Below are positions 23,237 through 31,731 of a stretch of 33,648 bases of DNA, piece by piece (positions within the stretch are counted from its first letter, which is position 1; every line of letters begins with the position of its first letter). The stretch is from Pseudomonadota bacterium (GTDB lineage Bacteria > Pseudomonadota > Alphaproteobacteria > Rhizobiales > Devosiaceae), in contig JAEWBN010000011.1 in the NCBI GenBank assembly GCA_023391095.1, positions 1 to 33,648 on the forward strand, read 5' to 3'. Below the pieces are notes generated by a model. That model was given only the letters and a program-made list of their open reading frames with translations. It searched no databases and was not told the origin of the DNA. The translations under genes and the position numbers were made by a program.

Positions 23237-24501
23237 GCGCGTGCGGTAGCTCCGTTGTAGAGCTGACGCGGGCGACCGATCTTCTTCTGCGGATCGCCGA
23301 TCATTTCCTTCCACTGGCTGATCCAGCCAACGGTACGGGCAACGGCAAACAGCACGGTGAACATCGAGGTCGGGAAGCCGATCGCATCGAGGATCACGCC
23401 CGAATAGAAGTCCACGTTCGGATAGAGCTTGCGGTCGATGAAGTACTGGTCTTCGAGCGCGATGCGCTCGAGTTCCTGGGCAACCTGCAGCGTCGGGTTG
23501 TTCTCGACGCCGAGGATGGCCAGAACTTCCTTCGCCGTCTGCTGCATGACCTTCGCGCGCGGGTCGAAGTTCTTGTAGACGCGGTGACCAAAGCCCATCA
23601 GGCGGAACGGATCGTTCTTATCCTTGGCGCGCTCGATGAATTCGGGAATGCGATCAACCGTGCCGATTTCGCGCAGCATGTTGAGGCAGGCCTCGTTCGC
23701 GCCGCCATGGGCAGGACCCCAGAGGCAGGCAACGCCGGCAGCGATACAGGCGAACGGGTTGGCATCGGACGAGCCGGACAGGCGCACGGTCGAGGTCGAG
23801 GCGTTCTGCTCGTGGTCGGCATGGAGCGTGAAGATCAGGTCCATGGCGCGGGCAATCTTGGGATCGACCTTGTACTCTTCGGCCGGGACCGAGAAGCACA
23901 TGTGCAGGAAGTTCGACGCGTAATCGAGATCGTTGCGCGGATAGACGAACGGCTGACCCACCGAATACTTGTAGGCCATCGCTGCCAGCGTCGGGATCTT
24001 GGCGATCATGCGGATCGAGGCGATCTCGCGCTGCTGCGGGTCGTTGATGTCGGTGCTGTCGTGGTAGAAGGCGGCCATGGCGCCGACCACGCCGGTCATG
24101 ATCGCCATCGGATGCGCATCGCGACGGAAGCCGCGGTAGAAGTAGTGCATCTGCTCGTGCACCATGGTGTGGCGCGTCACAAGCGTCTCGAACTCCTTGA
24201 ACTGCGTCTTGGTCGGCAGTTCGCCGTAGAGCAGCAGGTAGCAGACTTCCAGATAGTTGGACTTTTCCGCCAGCTGCTCGATGGGATAGCCACGGTAAAG
24301 CAGCTCGCCCTTGTCGCCATCGATATAGGTGATGGCGCTATCGCAGGCGGCGGTCGAGGTAAATCCAGGGTCGTAGGTGAACAGCCCGGTCTTCGCATAG
24401 AGCGAGCGGATATCCATGACATCCGGTCCCACCGAACCGCTCAGTATTGGAAATTCGTGGGTCTGGTCTCCGATGACGAGTTTGGCGACTTTATCGGTCA
24501 T
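23212..24501 (-). CDS. gltA: Citrate synthase
   Basis: A 429-residue type II citrate synthase condensing oxaloacetate and acetyl-CoA, the entry step of the TCA cycle. Catalytic residues sit in GPAHGGANEA (His), MGFGHRVYKNFDPRAK (His) and LYPNVDFYSG (Asp). The length matches the NADH-sensitive hexameric form of Gram-negative bacteria. AGGAGA is seven bases before the ATG. The leader of about 120 bases contains several stems, and a 31-bp dyad lies further upstream. The end overlaps lpxB tail to tail, so no separate terminator fits there. Confidence 0.97.
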   Translation of the reverse strand: MTDKVAKLVIGDQTHEFPILSGSVGPDVMDIRSLYAKTGLFTYDPGFTSTAACDSAITYIDGDKGELLYRGYPIEQLAEKSNYLEVCYLLLYGELPTKTQFKEFETLVTRHTMVHEQMHYFYRGFRRDAHPMAIMTGVVGAMAAFYHDSTDINDPQQREIASIRMIAKIPTLAAMAYKYSVGQPFVYPRNDLDYASNFLHMCFSVPAEEYKVDPKIARAMDLIFTLHADHEQNASTSTVRLSGSSDANPFACIAAGVACLWGPAHGGANEACLNMLREIGTVDRIPEFIERAKDKNDPFRLMGFGHRVYKNFDPRAKVMQQTAKEVLAILGVENNPTLQVAQELERIALEDQYFIDRKLYPNVDFYSGVILDAIGFPTSMFTVLFAVARTVGWISQWKEMIGDPQKKIGRPRQLYNGATARAYEPISSR

Positions 24502-24522
24502 TGAGCTCTCCTCGCTGCACCG

Positions 24523-24589
24523 CGGCCCCTGTTGGAAACGAAGAGGGACGGGGCCGGGTCGGCGCAGATTAACGCGCCATTTTCATGGC
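24523..24589 (-). promoter_or_regulatory. gltA: Structured gltA 5' leader
   Basis: CGGCCCC (24523-24529) pairs with GGGGCCG (24550-24556). GGCGC (24561-24565) can pair with GCGCC (24574-24578), and the overlapping GCCAT/ATGGC stem (24576-24589) has a GAAA tetraloop on the transcribed strand. The second and third stems exclude each other, so a switch is conceivable. There is no T tract for termination. Confidence 0.3.
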
Positions 24590-24621
24590 AGAGAGGTATC
24601 AGGTCTTGGCCGTCCCAAGCA

Positions 24622-24652
24622 ACCGATAGGTAAGTATGACTTATCTATCGGT
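24622..24652. promoter_or_regulatory. 31-bp inverted repeat upstream of gltA (candidate operator)
   Basis: Arms of 14 bases, ACCGATAGGTAAGT and ACTTATCTATCGGT, match at 13 of 14 positions around an ATG centre. The dyad is AT-richer than its surroundings and lies 20 bases after the gltX stop and 121-151 bases before gltA. On the gltA strand the stem has no T tract after it, so a protein-binding operator is more likely than a terminator. Confidence 0.55.
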
Positions 24653-24671
24653 CACTCGATTGTGCGCAGCC

Positions 24672-26087
24672 TCAGCCGGCCATCTGGTCGCCCAGGCGCG
24701 CCATTGATTCTTCACGCCCGATCAGCACCATGACTTCAAAAATGCCCGGAGAAACGGTGCGTCCCGTAAGCGCAGCGCGCAACGGCTGGGCGAGTTTTCC
24801 GAGCTTGAGCCCCTTCTCCTCGGCCAGCTGGCGCATGGCTGCATCGATGGCCGGCACTGACCATTCGGCAAGGCCCCCTAACGTATCGGCAATGCTCCCC
24901 AGCGTCGCGCGGCTCTCGTCGGTGAGCAGGGCGGCCGCGGCGGCATCCGGCTGGATGGGACGCAGCGCATAGATGAACTGGGCGAGGTCGATCAGCTCCA
25001 GCACAGTCTTGGCGCGCGGCTGCAGTTCGGGCAGGGCGGCAAGGACGGTCTTGTGGTTCGCCATCAGCCCCTTGGCGTCGTCCTCGCGACCCACTTCCTG
25101 GGCGGTATCCACCATCACCTTGTAGAGATAGCTGGGATCGGCTTCGCGGATATAGTGGCCGTTGATGTTCTCGAGCTTGACGAAGTCGAAGCGCGCCGCA
25201 CCCTTGTTGAGCGCCTCGAGGCTGAACCACTCGACCATCTGCTCGGTGGAGAAAATTTCGTCGTCGCCATGGCTCCAGCCGAGGCGCGCGAGATAGTTGC
25301 GCAGCGCCTCGGGAAGGTAGCCCATCTGCCGGTAGGCTTCGACGCCCAGCGCGCCGTGGCGCTTGGACAGCTTTGCGCCATCCGGGCCGTGGATGAGCGG
25401 AATATGCGCCATTTCAGGCACGGTCCAGCCCATTGCGTTGTAGATGATGATCTGCCGGGCGGCATTGGTCAGGTGGTCATCACCGCGGATGATATGGGTG
25501 ACGCCCATGTCATGGTCGTCGACCACCACCGCATGCATATAGGTGGGTGTGCCGTCCGAGCGCAGGATGATGAAGTCGTCGAGGTTCTCGGTCTTGAACA
25601 CGACATCGCCCTGCACATGGTCGCGCACGACGATTTCGCCGCTGAGCGGCGCCTTGATGCGCACGACCGGCTTGATGCCTTCCGGGGCTTCCGACGGGTC
25701 ACGATCGCGCCAATAGCCGTTGTAGCGCGGCGGCTTGCCGGCGGCACGGGCCTCTTCGCGCATCTGGTCGAGCTCTTCGGGCGAGCAGTAGCAATAGTAG
25801 GCGTGGCCGCGCTGGACCAGCTCGTGCGCGACCTCGGCATGGCGGGAAGCGCGCGCAAACTGGCTGATCGGCTCACCTTCCCAGGTCAGGCCGAGCCACT
25901 TCAGGCCATCGATCAGGGCGTTGACTGCGGCTTCGGTGGAGCGTTCGCGGTCGGTGTCCTCGATGCGCAGCAGCATCTTGCCGCCCTGGTTCTGGGCATA
26001 GGCCCAGCAGAACAGGGCCGTGCGGGCGCCGCCGATATGAAGGTAACCGGTGGGCGAAGGAGCAAAACGGGTGACGACCTGGGACAT
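24672..26087 (-). CDS. gltX: Glutamyl-tRNA synthetase
   Basis: A 471-residue class I synthetase charging tRNA-Glu. The HIGH-type motif is HIGG at residues 17-20 in APSPTGYLHIGGARTA, and the KMSKS-type motif is KLSKR at 239-243. The catalytic core and C-terminal anticodon-binding part have normal length. I start at MSQVVTRFAPSPTG; the frame continues 75 bases upstream, but those codons are Cys- and Pro-rich and unlike the family. Ahead of this ATG there is no clear ribosome-binding site. It diverges from comEC and lies upstream of gltA in the same direction. Confidence 0.96.
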   Translation of the reverse strand: MSQVVTRFAPSPTGYLHIGGARTALFCWAYAQNQGGKMLLRIEDTDRERSTEAAVNALIDGLKWLGLTWEGEPISQFARASRHAEVAHELVQRGHAYYCYCSPEELDQMREEARAAGKPPRYNGYWRDRDPSEAPEGIKPVVRIKAPLSGEIVVRDHVQGDVVFKTENLDDFIILRSDGTPTYMHAVVVDDHDMGVTHIIRGDDHLTNAARQIIIYNAMGWTVPEMAHIPLIHGPDGAKLSKRHGALGVEAYRQMGYLPEALRNYLARLGWSHGDDEIFSTEQMVEWFSLEALNKGAARFDFVKLENINGHYIREADPSYLYKVMVDTAQEVGREDDAKGLMANHKTVLAALPELQPRAKTVLELIDLAQFIYALRPIQPDAAAAALLTDESRATLGSIADTLGGLAEWSVPAIDAAMRQLAEEKGLKLGKLAQPLRAALTGRTVSPGIFEVMVLIGREESMARLGDQMAG

Positions 26088-26165
26088 GGCAACCGGAAGA
26101 TTTGGAGGAAATGCGGGCTGTGTGTAGCATAGGCCAGCTTGAGCGCAAGGGCAGGGGCGCATGGG

Positions 26166-28298
26166 GTGGCGGTAGAGGAGCCGATCGCGAGCGGTGCGGT
26201 AGTGGGTCCGCAGCCAAAGTGGTCATTGCCGGCCGCTGGCGCCTTGCCCCTTTCCTGGCTCGAGAGCCTGAGCGGTAGTCTCCGTAAGGCAACGGAACAG
26301 CGCCGGCTTTTTGTCCTTCTGCCCTTCATGCTGATCGCCGGGCTTATCGCCTATGCGATGCCATCCGATGAGCCGGGCGCGTTGTTGCTGATTGCGCCGC
26401 TCATCGCCGCAGCTCTCACCGTGGCGCTGTCGATCTGGAAAGGCGCTCTTCGCAGCCTGCGCATTGGCGTCCAGCTCTTTGCCTTCGCTACGGGCTTTCT
26501 GCTCCTTCCCGTGCACGGCACCTTGTTTGGCACCACGATGTTGCCGAGAGCGGTCTATGGCACCTACGAAGCCCGCGTGGACGAAATTATCTCCGCCGAC
26601 GCCGGCGAACAGCGCCTGATCGTTTCCGGGATTACCCCGATCGGCGAAAGCCGCGCCGTCGACATCCGCCGCGCTCGACTCCTGTTGCGCAATGCGCCGC
26701 GGCTTCAGCCGGGCGACACTTTGCGCGGCGCCCTGCGGCTGGCGCCGATACCGGGGCCCGTCCTGCCTGGCGCTCATGATGGGCAATTTCACTCCTACTT
26801 CATCGGCGTCGGCTCCTATGGCTCGGCCACGGGCGCGGTCGAACTGGTGGCGCTCGGCGATGAAGGGGATTGGGGGCGCCGCATCCAGGCCCTGCGCAGC
26901 CACATCGCCGAGCGCATCGGCAGCGTTCTGCCCGAGCCGAGCGCATCCATCGGCAAGGCTATGGTGGTTGGTGACCAGAGCGGCATCACCGACGATATCC
27001 GCGAACTCATGGCCGCCTCCGGCCTCGCCCACATCTATTCGATCTCCGGCCTTCACCTGTCCATCGTCGCCGGCGGCGTCTTCTGGCTGCTGCGTTTGGT
27101 CCTGGCCAGCTTGCCCGGCACGGTAGTCTGGCCCATCAAGTCCATCGCTGCGGTATTCGGTCTCGTCGCCGCCTTCGGCTATCTGCTTCTTGCCGGCGGC
27201 GTCGATAACGTCCCGGCCTTCCGCTCGACGCTGATGCTGGCCCTGATCTTCGGGGCTGTCCTGAGCGGGCGCCGGGCGCTGACCATGCGCAATGTGGCCA
27301 TCGCCGCCCTGGTGATCGTGGTGATCGACCCCGCCAGCGTATTCCGTCCCAGCTTCCAGCTCTCTTTCGCCGCCGTCGTAGCGCTGATCGGCATTTATGA
27401 AATGCCGCGACGGACCAAGCGCCCCAGTTCGGGCCTTGGGGCCTGGATCAGCGCTGCCGTTCTGGGCACGGCCTGGACCAGCTTCATAGCCGGCGTCGCA
27501 ACATTGCTTTTTTCCGCCTATCACTTTCAGCAGACTGCGCCGCTCAGCGTGGTCGGCAATGTGCTGGCGCTGCCCTTTGTCGGGCTCGTCATCATGCCCT
27601 TCGGGGTTCTAGGCGTTCTCGCCATGCCGCTGGGTCTTGATGGCTTGCCACTTGCGATCATGGGGTGGGGCATAGATCGCATGATCGACGTCGCCGCGCT
27701 GGTCGCCAGCTGGAGCGCAGGCTGGACCGGTAACCCTTTGCTTGCGCAATGGACGCTTGTTGCGGGCCTCCTAAGTCTGGCCTGGTTTGCCTTTCTCGAA
27801 ACGCGTTGGCGCCTGCTAGGACCTACTCTGGCGCTGGTAACGGTCCTGGGCCTGGGCTTCGAGCCGCGACCCGACATTCTCATTTCCGACACGACGCAGG
27901 CCGTCGCGGTGCGCACGCCGGACGGTATGGCGCTGGCAAGCGGCAAGACCGGCAGCTTTGCCGTGGATGTATGGAGCCAGAACTACCAGACCGAGATCGC
28001 GGCCAGCCATCCCGGCGCGCGTTGCGACAGCGCCGCCTGCATCGTCACGCAGCCGGACTACTCCATCGCCATTGTCCGTGATGTGTCCGCGTTTGCGGAA
28101 GACTGCGCCCGCCATGACCTCGTCATCGCCCGCGTCCGTCCGCCGGTGTTCTGCAAGCCGGATGGCGCTGTCATCGGTCCTGACGACCTCGCCGCGGGCG
28201 GTGTGCACTGGCTGCACTGGGATGCGGCGGCCGGGCGGTTCGATATCCGCCCGGCCATTGCCAGTCTCAACCGGCCCTGGCGAGTTTCGCCACGGTAA
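26166..28298 (+). CDS. comEC: ComEC/Rec2 family competence protein
   Basis: An approximately 710-residue inner-membrane protein of the ComEC/Rec2 family, the channel that carries single-stranded DNA into the cytoplasm during natural transformation. Residues ~30-100 hold N-terminal membrane segments, then a DUF4131 OB-like periplasmic region, then the competence domain with GLAHIYSISGLHLSIVAGGVF and many transmembrane helices. The C-terminal part has only a short soluble domain and I see no zinc-binding beta-lactamase motif, as in other short ComEC forms. The start is uncertain: GTG at 26166 has AGGGG upstream, while TTG at 26139 is in frame. The 3' end overlaps the GH42 gene by 32 bases. Confidence 0.88.
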   Translation: MAVEEPIASGAVVGPQPKWSLPAAGALPLSWLESLSGSLRKATEQRRLFVLLPFMLIAGLIAYAMPSDEPGALLLIAPLIAAALTVALSIWKGALRSLRIGVQLFAFATGFLLLPVHGTLFGTTMLPRAVYGTYEARVDEIISADAGEQRLIVSGITPIGESRAVDIRRARLLLRNAPRLQPGDTLRGALRLAPIPGPVLPGAHDGQFHSYFIGVGSYGSATGAVELVALGDEGDWGRRIQALRSHIAERIGSVLPEPSASIGKAMVVGDQSGITDDIRELMAASGLAHIYSISGLHLSIVAGGVFWLLRLVLASLPGTVVWPIKSIAAVFGLVAAFGYLLLAGGVDNVPAFRSTLMLALIFGAVLSGRRALTMRNVAIAALVIVVIDPASVFRPSFQLSFAAVVALIGIYEMPRRTKRPSSGLGAWISAAVLGTAWTSFIAGVATLLFSAYHFQQTAPLSVVGNVLALPFVGLVIMPFGVLGVLAMPLGLDGLPLAIMGWGIDRMIDVAALVASWSAGWTGNPLLAQWTLVAGLLSLAWFAFLETRWRLLGPTLALVTVLGLGFEPRPDILISDTTQAVAVRTPDGMALASGKTGSFAVDVWSQNYQTEIAASHPGARCDSAACIVTQPDYSIAIVRDVSAFAEDCARHDLVIARVRPPVFCKPDGAVIGPDDLAAGGVHWLHWDAAAGRFDIRPAIASLNRPWRVSPR

Positions 28299-30228
28299 CG
28301 CCCGCGGCCGGCATTTCCGCGCCGCCCAGCGCATAGCCGCTCTCGTCATCCGCTTGCGTCAGTGTCTGCGTGCTGGCGGAGTAGTTGACATAGATGCGGT
28401 ATTCGCCCCGCACACGGCAGCGAACGCCTGCTGGCAGGCTCAGCGTCGGCACATCGGCCTCGGCGATCAGGTAATCGGCCACACGCTGCACCAGCGCACG
28501 GTCCCCGCTTGCGGTCAGGTAGAAGAGCTTGCCCCGCGAAATCAGCACCGGCACGCCCTCGACGTCCTCCATCACCACTTCAGCGGCAGTTTCCACCTTT
28601 TCCCGCCAGAGCCGCGTCGCGCCGCCCCCCTTGACCGCCACGTCGACGCCGGCCGGCAGGCTGTCCACGCGAGTAACGCGGGCGTCGAGCAGGTTCTGCG
28701 GCAGGTCCGGGCCCAGCCGCGCCGGAATGGCGAAATGCTCGGTCTTGGAGCCGCTGCGTGGGCCGATCAGCACATGACCATCGAAGTTCGCCACGGCTTC
28801 CCGCAGAGCCTCCGTCCACGCAAGCAGTGCGGGAATGGCGACAATATCGTAGCCCTCAAAGCTGCTGGTCGCCGGCGAGAGCACGTCCACATCAAGCCCA
28901 TGCTTACGGAAAGCCGAATAGAGCGCCCGCACATGATTGCCATGCTTGAAGCCCTGCGCCTGCGGCTGGATCTCCCAGGCCCACTCGCTCTCATAGTCAT
29001 AGACAAGCGCGATCCGGCCCTTGGCGGCAACGCCGCTGAGCTGTAGCGCCGCAAGTTCCCGCGCGACCTGGCTGGCTTCGTCATAGGCTGGGGCCGGCTC
29101 GCTGTCCGGACGCAGGAGACCCGCATGCATCTGCTCCTGCGCGAACGGCGCCTGCCGCCAGCGGAAATAGGATACCACCTCGGCGCCATGCGCAAAGGCT
29201 TCCCACGCCCAGAGGCGCGCCATGCCGGGCAGGGGGTCTGGATTGGCGTGTCCCCAGTTCACCGGACCGGGCTGCTGCTCCATGATCCACCAGCGGCCAT
29301 GCCCCACCGTGCGATAAAGGTCATGGTGGAAGGCGGCGTTATCGGGATCGCCCTGGCGCAGATATTTCCGCTTGATCTCCTCGGGCTCGTCGCTGACCGC
29401 CAGATGCCCGATGGGGTACGAATCCCAGCTCGCCACATCGATGCTCTTGCCCAGCTCGAAATGGTCGAACTCGGCATACCGGCTCATGAAATTGTGGATC
29501 ACCGGCAGATCGGGCCGCTTGGCCTTGAGGATATCGTACTGCACCTTGTTGAAGGCGCTGACCTGATCGGACGTATACCGCCGGAAATCCAGCTCGTGGC
29601 TGGGCGTCGCCTCGCAGACGAGCAGGTTCGGCAGCTCGATCTGATCGAAGCTGTTGTATTCCATCGACCAGAAGACATTGCCCCAGGCCGCGTTCAACGC
29701 CTCGATCATCCCGTACTTCGCCTTGAGCCAGACCCGGAACCCGTCGCGGGCAGCCGGCGAATAGGAATAGGTCGTGCCGTGGCAGCCATATTCATTGTCT
29801 GTCTGCCAGCCGGCGAGCGCCGGATGGTCGCTCAGCGCATCGGCCAGGATCCGGGTGATCCGGCCCGCTTCCTCGCGATAGGGCAGGTGCGAGAAATCAT
29901 AGTGCCGGCGCGAGCCAAAGCCCTTGCGGCGGCCCTGGGCGTCCACGGCGAGCATGTCGGGATGCTTGTCGACCATCCAGCGCGGTGGCGTCGCCGTTGG
30001 GGTGCCGACAATCACCTTGAGCCCATGCTTGCCCAGCACATCCATCGCCCGGATCATCCAGTCGAGCTGCAGATTGCCGGGCGTCGGCTCCAGCCGCGAC
30101 CAGGCGAACTCGCCGATGCGCACGAACTTGATGCCGACTTCGGCCATGCGCCTTGCGTCGGTTTCCCACCAGGCTTCCGGCCAGTGTTCGGGATAGTAGC
30201 AAACGCCCAGCGAGGGTTGGATAGTCAT
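28267..30228 (-). CDS. Beta-galactosidase, glycoside hydrolase family 42
   Basis: A 653-residue GH42 enzyme cleaving terminal beta-galactosides; some members also act on beta-fucosides and alpha-L-arabinopyranosides. The N-terminus LGVCYYPEHWPEAWW begins the TIM barrel. The general acid/base Glu146 lies in WQTDNEYG and the nucleophile Glu317 in WWIMEQQPGPVNWG. A trimerisation domain and a small C-terminal beta domain follow. No signal peptide, so the substrate must be imported intact. I start at MTIQPSLGV; the open frame upstream runs into the lactonase gene. It is last in the leftward operon, 8 bases after the lactonase stop, and overlaps the end of comEC. Confidence 0.95.
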   Translation of the reverse strand: MTIQPSLGVCYYPEHWPEAWWETDARRMAEVGIKFVRIGEFAWSRLEPTPGNLQLDWMIRAMDVLGKHGLKVIVGTPTATPPRWMVDKHPDMLAVDAQGRRKGFGSRRHYDFSHLPYREEAGRITRILADALSDHPALAGWQTDNEYGCHGTTYSYSPAARDGFRVWLKAKYGMIEALNAAWGNVFWSMEYNSFDQIELPNLLVCEATPSHELDFRRYTSDQVSAFNKVQYDILKAKRPDLPVIHNFMSRYAEFDHFELGKSIDVASWDSYPIGHLAVSDEPEEIKRKYLRQGDPDNAAFHHDLYRTVGHGRWWIMEQQPGPVNWGHANPDPLPGMARLWAWEAFAHGAEVVSYFRWRQAPFAQEQMHAGLLRPDSEPAPAYDEASQVARELAALQLSGVAAKGRIALVYDYESEWAWEIQPQAQGFKHGNHVRALYSAFRKHGLDVDVLSPATSSFEGYDIVAIPALLAWTEALREAVANFDGHVLIGPRSGSKTEHFAIPARLGPDLPQNLLDARVTRVDSLPAGVDVAVKGGGATRLWREKVETAAEVVMEDVEGVPVLISRGKLFYLTASGDRALVQRVADYLIAEADVPTLSLPAGVRCRVRGEYRIYVNYSASTQTLTQADDESGYALGGAEMPAAGVTVAKLARAG

Positions 30229-30236
30229 GCGAGGTC

Positions 30237-31112
30237 TCAGAGTTGGATGGTCGCTTCCGGCTGGCCGGACACATCGAGATCGATAAAGAAGACGCCGCCT
30301 GCGACCTTCTCTTGAGCCGCCTGCTCGTCGGAAAGCCCCTTGGCCGCCGAGGTCAGATAAAGCCGCTTGAGGTCCTGGCCGCCAAAGGCCGGGCAGGTGA
30401 CCTGGCTCACCGGCACATCCACGATACGGTCGATCGTGCCATTGGGCGCATAGCGGATAACGCAGGACCCGCCCCAGCGCGCGTTCCACACATAGCCTTC
30501 GCTATCGACCACAGCACCATCGGGATAGCCGCGGTGGTCGGACGTGTCGGCAAAAAGCGTCCATTCGCCGACAGGGGCCCCAGTCTCAGGGTTCGTTTCG
30601 CATTTAAGGATCTTCCCGGTCGGCGTATCGGTCCAGTAGGCGATCCGTCCATCGGGGGAAAAACACGTCGCGTTGGGAATGGCCGCGTCCGAGATGATCT
30701 TGCTCAGCGTGCCGGCCCTGAAATGATACACGCCACCATTCTTGGGGCCCTCATCCTTGACCATGGTCCCGATCCAGAACGCGCCGGAGGGATGCACGCG
30801 GCTGTCATTGGTGCGGTTCGACGGCACATCGGCCTCGATGGCAACAATCGGTTCAATGGCGCCGCTGCGCAGGTCATAGCGCTTGAGGCCGGTTTCCGTG
30901 GCAATCGCCAGCTCGTCGTCATTGATGATGGCGGCCGCAGCGGTGATTTCGGGAAGTTTGCGCTCTTCGATATTGCCGCCGTCAGCGTCAGCCGAAAACA
31001 GGATCTGGTTGTTGATGTCGAACCAGAACAATTGCTGGCGTCCGCCATGCCAGAACGGGCCTTCGCCCAGCGCGCACTTGGAATCGATCAGGAGCTTGGC
31101 AGTATCGGTCAT
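30237..31112 (-). CDS. SMP-30/gluconolactonase family lactonase
   Basis: A 291-residue six-bladed beta-propeller of the SMP-30/gluconolactonase/LRE family, which opens aldonolactones using a divalent metal. Metal and substrate residues line up with the family: Glu17 in LGEGPFW, Asn102 in SNRTND, Asn147 in PNATCFSPDG and Asp198 in GYPDGAVVD. From the neighbouring genes I infer galactono-lactone as substrate, giving galactonate. The start codon overlaps the stop of the aldolase gene as ATGA. The product is cytoplasmic, without a signal peptide. Confidence 0.92.
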   Translation of the reverse strand: MTDTAKLLIDSKCALGEGPFWHGGRQQLFWFDINNQILFSADADGGNIEERKLPEITAAAAIINDDELAIATETGLKRYDLRSGAIEPIVAIEADVPSNRTNDSRVHPSGAFWIGTMVKDEGPKNGGVYHFRAGTLSKIISDAAIPNATCFSPDGRIAYWTDTPTGKILKCETNPETGAPVGEWTLFADTSDHRGYPDGAVVDSEGYVWNARWGGSCVIRYAPNGTIDRIVDVPVSQVTCPAFGGQDLKRLYLTSAAKGLSDEQAAQEKVAGGVFFIDLDVSGQPEATIQL

Positions 31113-31720
31113 GCGGAAATTCCCTTGTCATAGGCGGCCACAGCCAGACCGGCGCGTTGCGCCACGTCTTCAACGCTCATGCCGGGCTTGAAAATGTAGG
31201 TGCCCAGGCCAAAGCCCGTGCAGCCCACGTCGAAATAGTCCGAGAAATTGTCCGGGTTGGCGCCGCCAACCGCATAAACGGGCATCGTCTTGGGCAGCAC
31301 CGCCTTCATGGCCTTGATCCCCTTGGTGCCCAGCACCTCGGCTGGGAAGAACTTGAGCCCCGTGGCGCCCGAGCGGATGGCGGTAAAGGCATCCGTGGGG
31401 CTGAACACACCCGGATAGGACTTGAGCCCAAGCCGGACGGTTTCGGTGATGACCTCGACATTGGTGTCGGGCGAAACGATGAACGTGCCGCCCGCGCCAG
31501 CCACGGCCCGCACATCCTCGGGTGTCAGCACGGTGCCGGCCCCGATTTCGGCACGGTCGGAAAGCGCCGCGGCAGCGCGCCCGATACTGTCCACCGCATT
31601 GGGCGAATTGAGCGGCACTTCGATCAGTGTGATGCCGGCCTCGACAAGCGCCGTGCAGACCGGCACGCTTTCCTCCGGCGTGATCCCGCGCAGGATGGCG
31701 ATGATGTGGCGATGATCCAT
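31109..31720 (-). CDS. dgoA: 2-dehydro-3-deoxy-6-phosphogalactonate aldolase
   Basis: A 203-residue class I aldolase of the KDPG/KDPGal family, cleaving 2-keto-3-deoxy-6-phosphogalactonate to pyruvate and glyceraldehyde 3-phosphate. The Schiff-base Lys is residue 123 in GLKFFPAEV, with Glu34 in IEVPLNSP and Arg11 in ILRGITP. The C-terminal VYAVGGANPDNFSDYF is like E. coli DgoA, which argues for the galacto rather than the gluco enzyme. I start at MDHRHIIAIL; upstream codons in this frame overlap dgoK. It follows dgoK by 11 bases. Confidence 0.94.
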   Translation of the reverse strand: MDHRHIIAILRGITPEESVPVCTALVEAGITLIEVPLNSPNAVDSIGRAAAALSDRAEIGAGTVLTPEDVRAVAGAGGTFIVSPDTNVEVITETVRLGLKSYPGVFSPTDAFTAIRSGATGLKFFPAEVLGTKGIKAMKAVLPKTMPVYAVGGANPDNFSDYFDVGCTGFGLGTYIFKPGMSVEDVAQRAGLAVAAYDKGISA

Positions 31721-31731
31721 GGCGATGATCC

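Noticed and set aside
22870..24504. A 544-codon rightward open frame across gltA
   Set aside because: It lies antisense to citrate synthase, whose motifs and length are unambiguous. Long antisense frames are common in GC-rich genes.
26223..27524. A 433-codon leftward frame within comEC
   Set aside because: Antisense shadow; rich in Gly, Asp and Gln as typical of reversed membrane-protein genes.
29125..30315. A 396-codon rightward frame opposite the GH42 gene
   Set aside because: Antisense to a clear GH42 enzyme with both catalytic glutamates.
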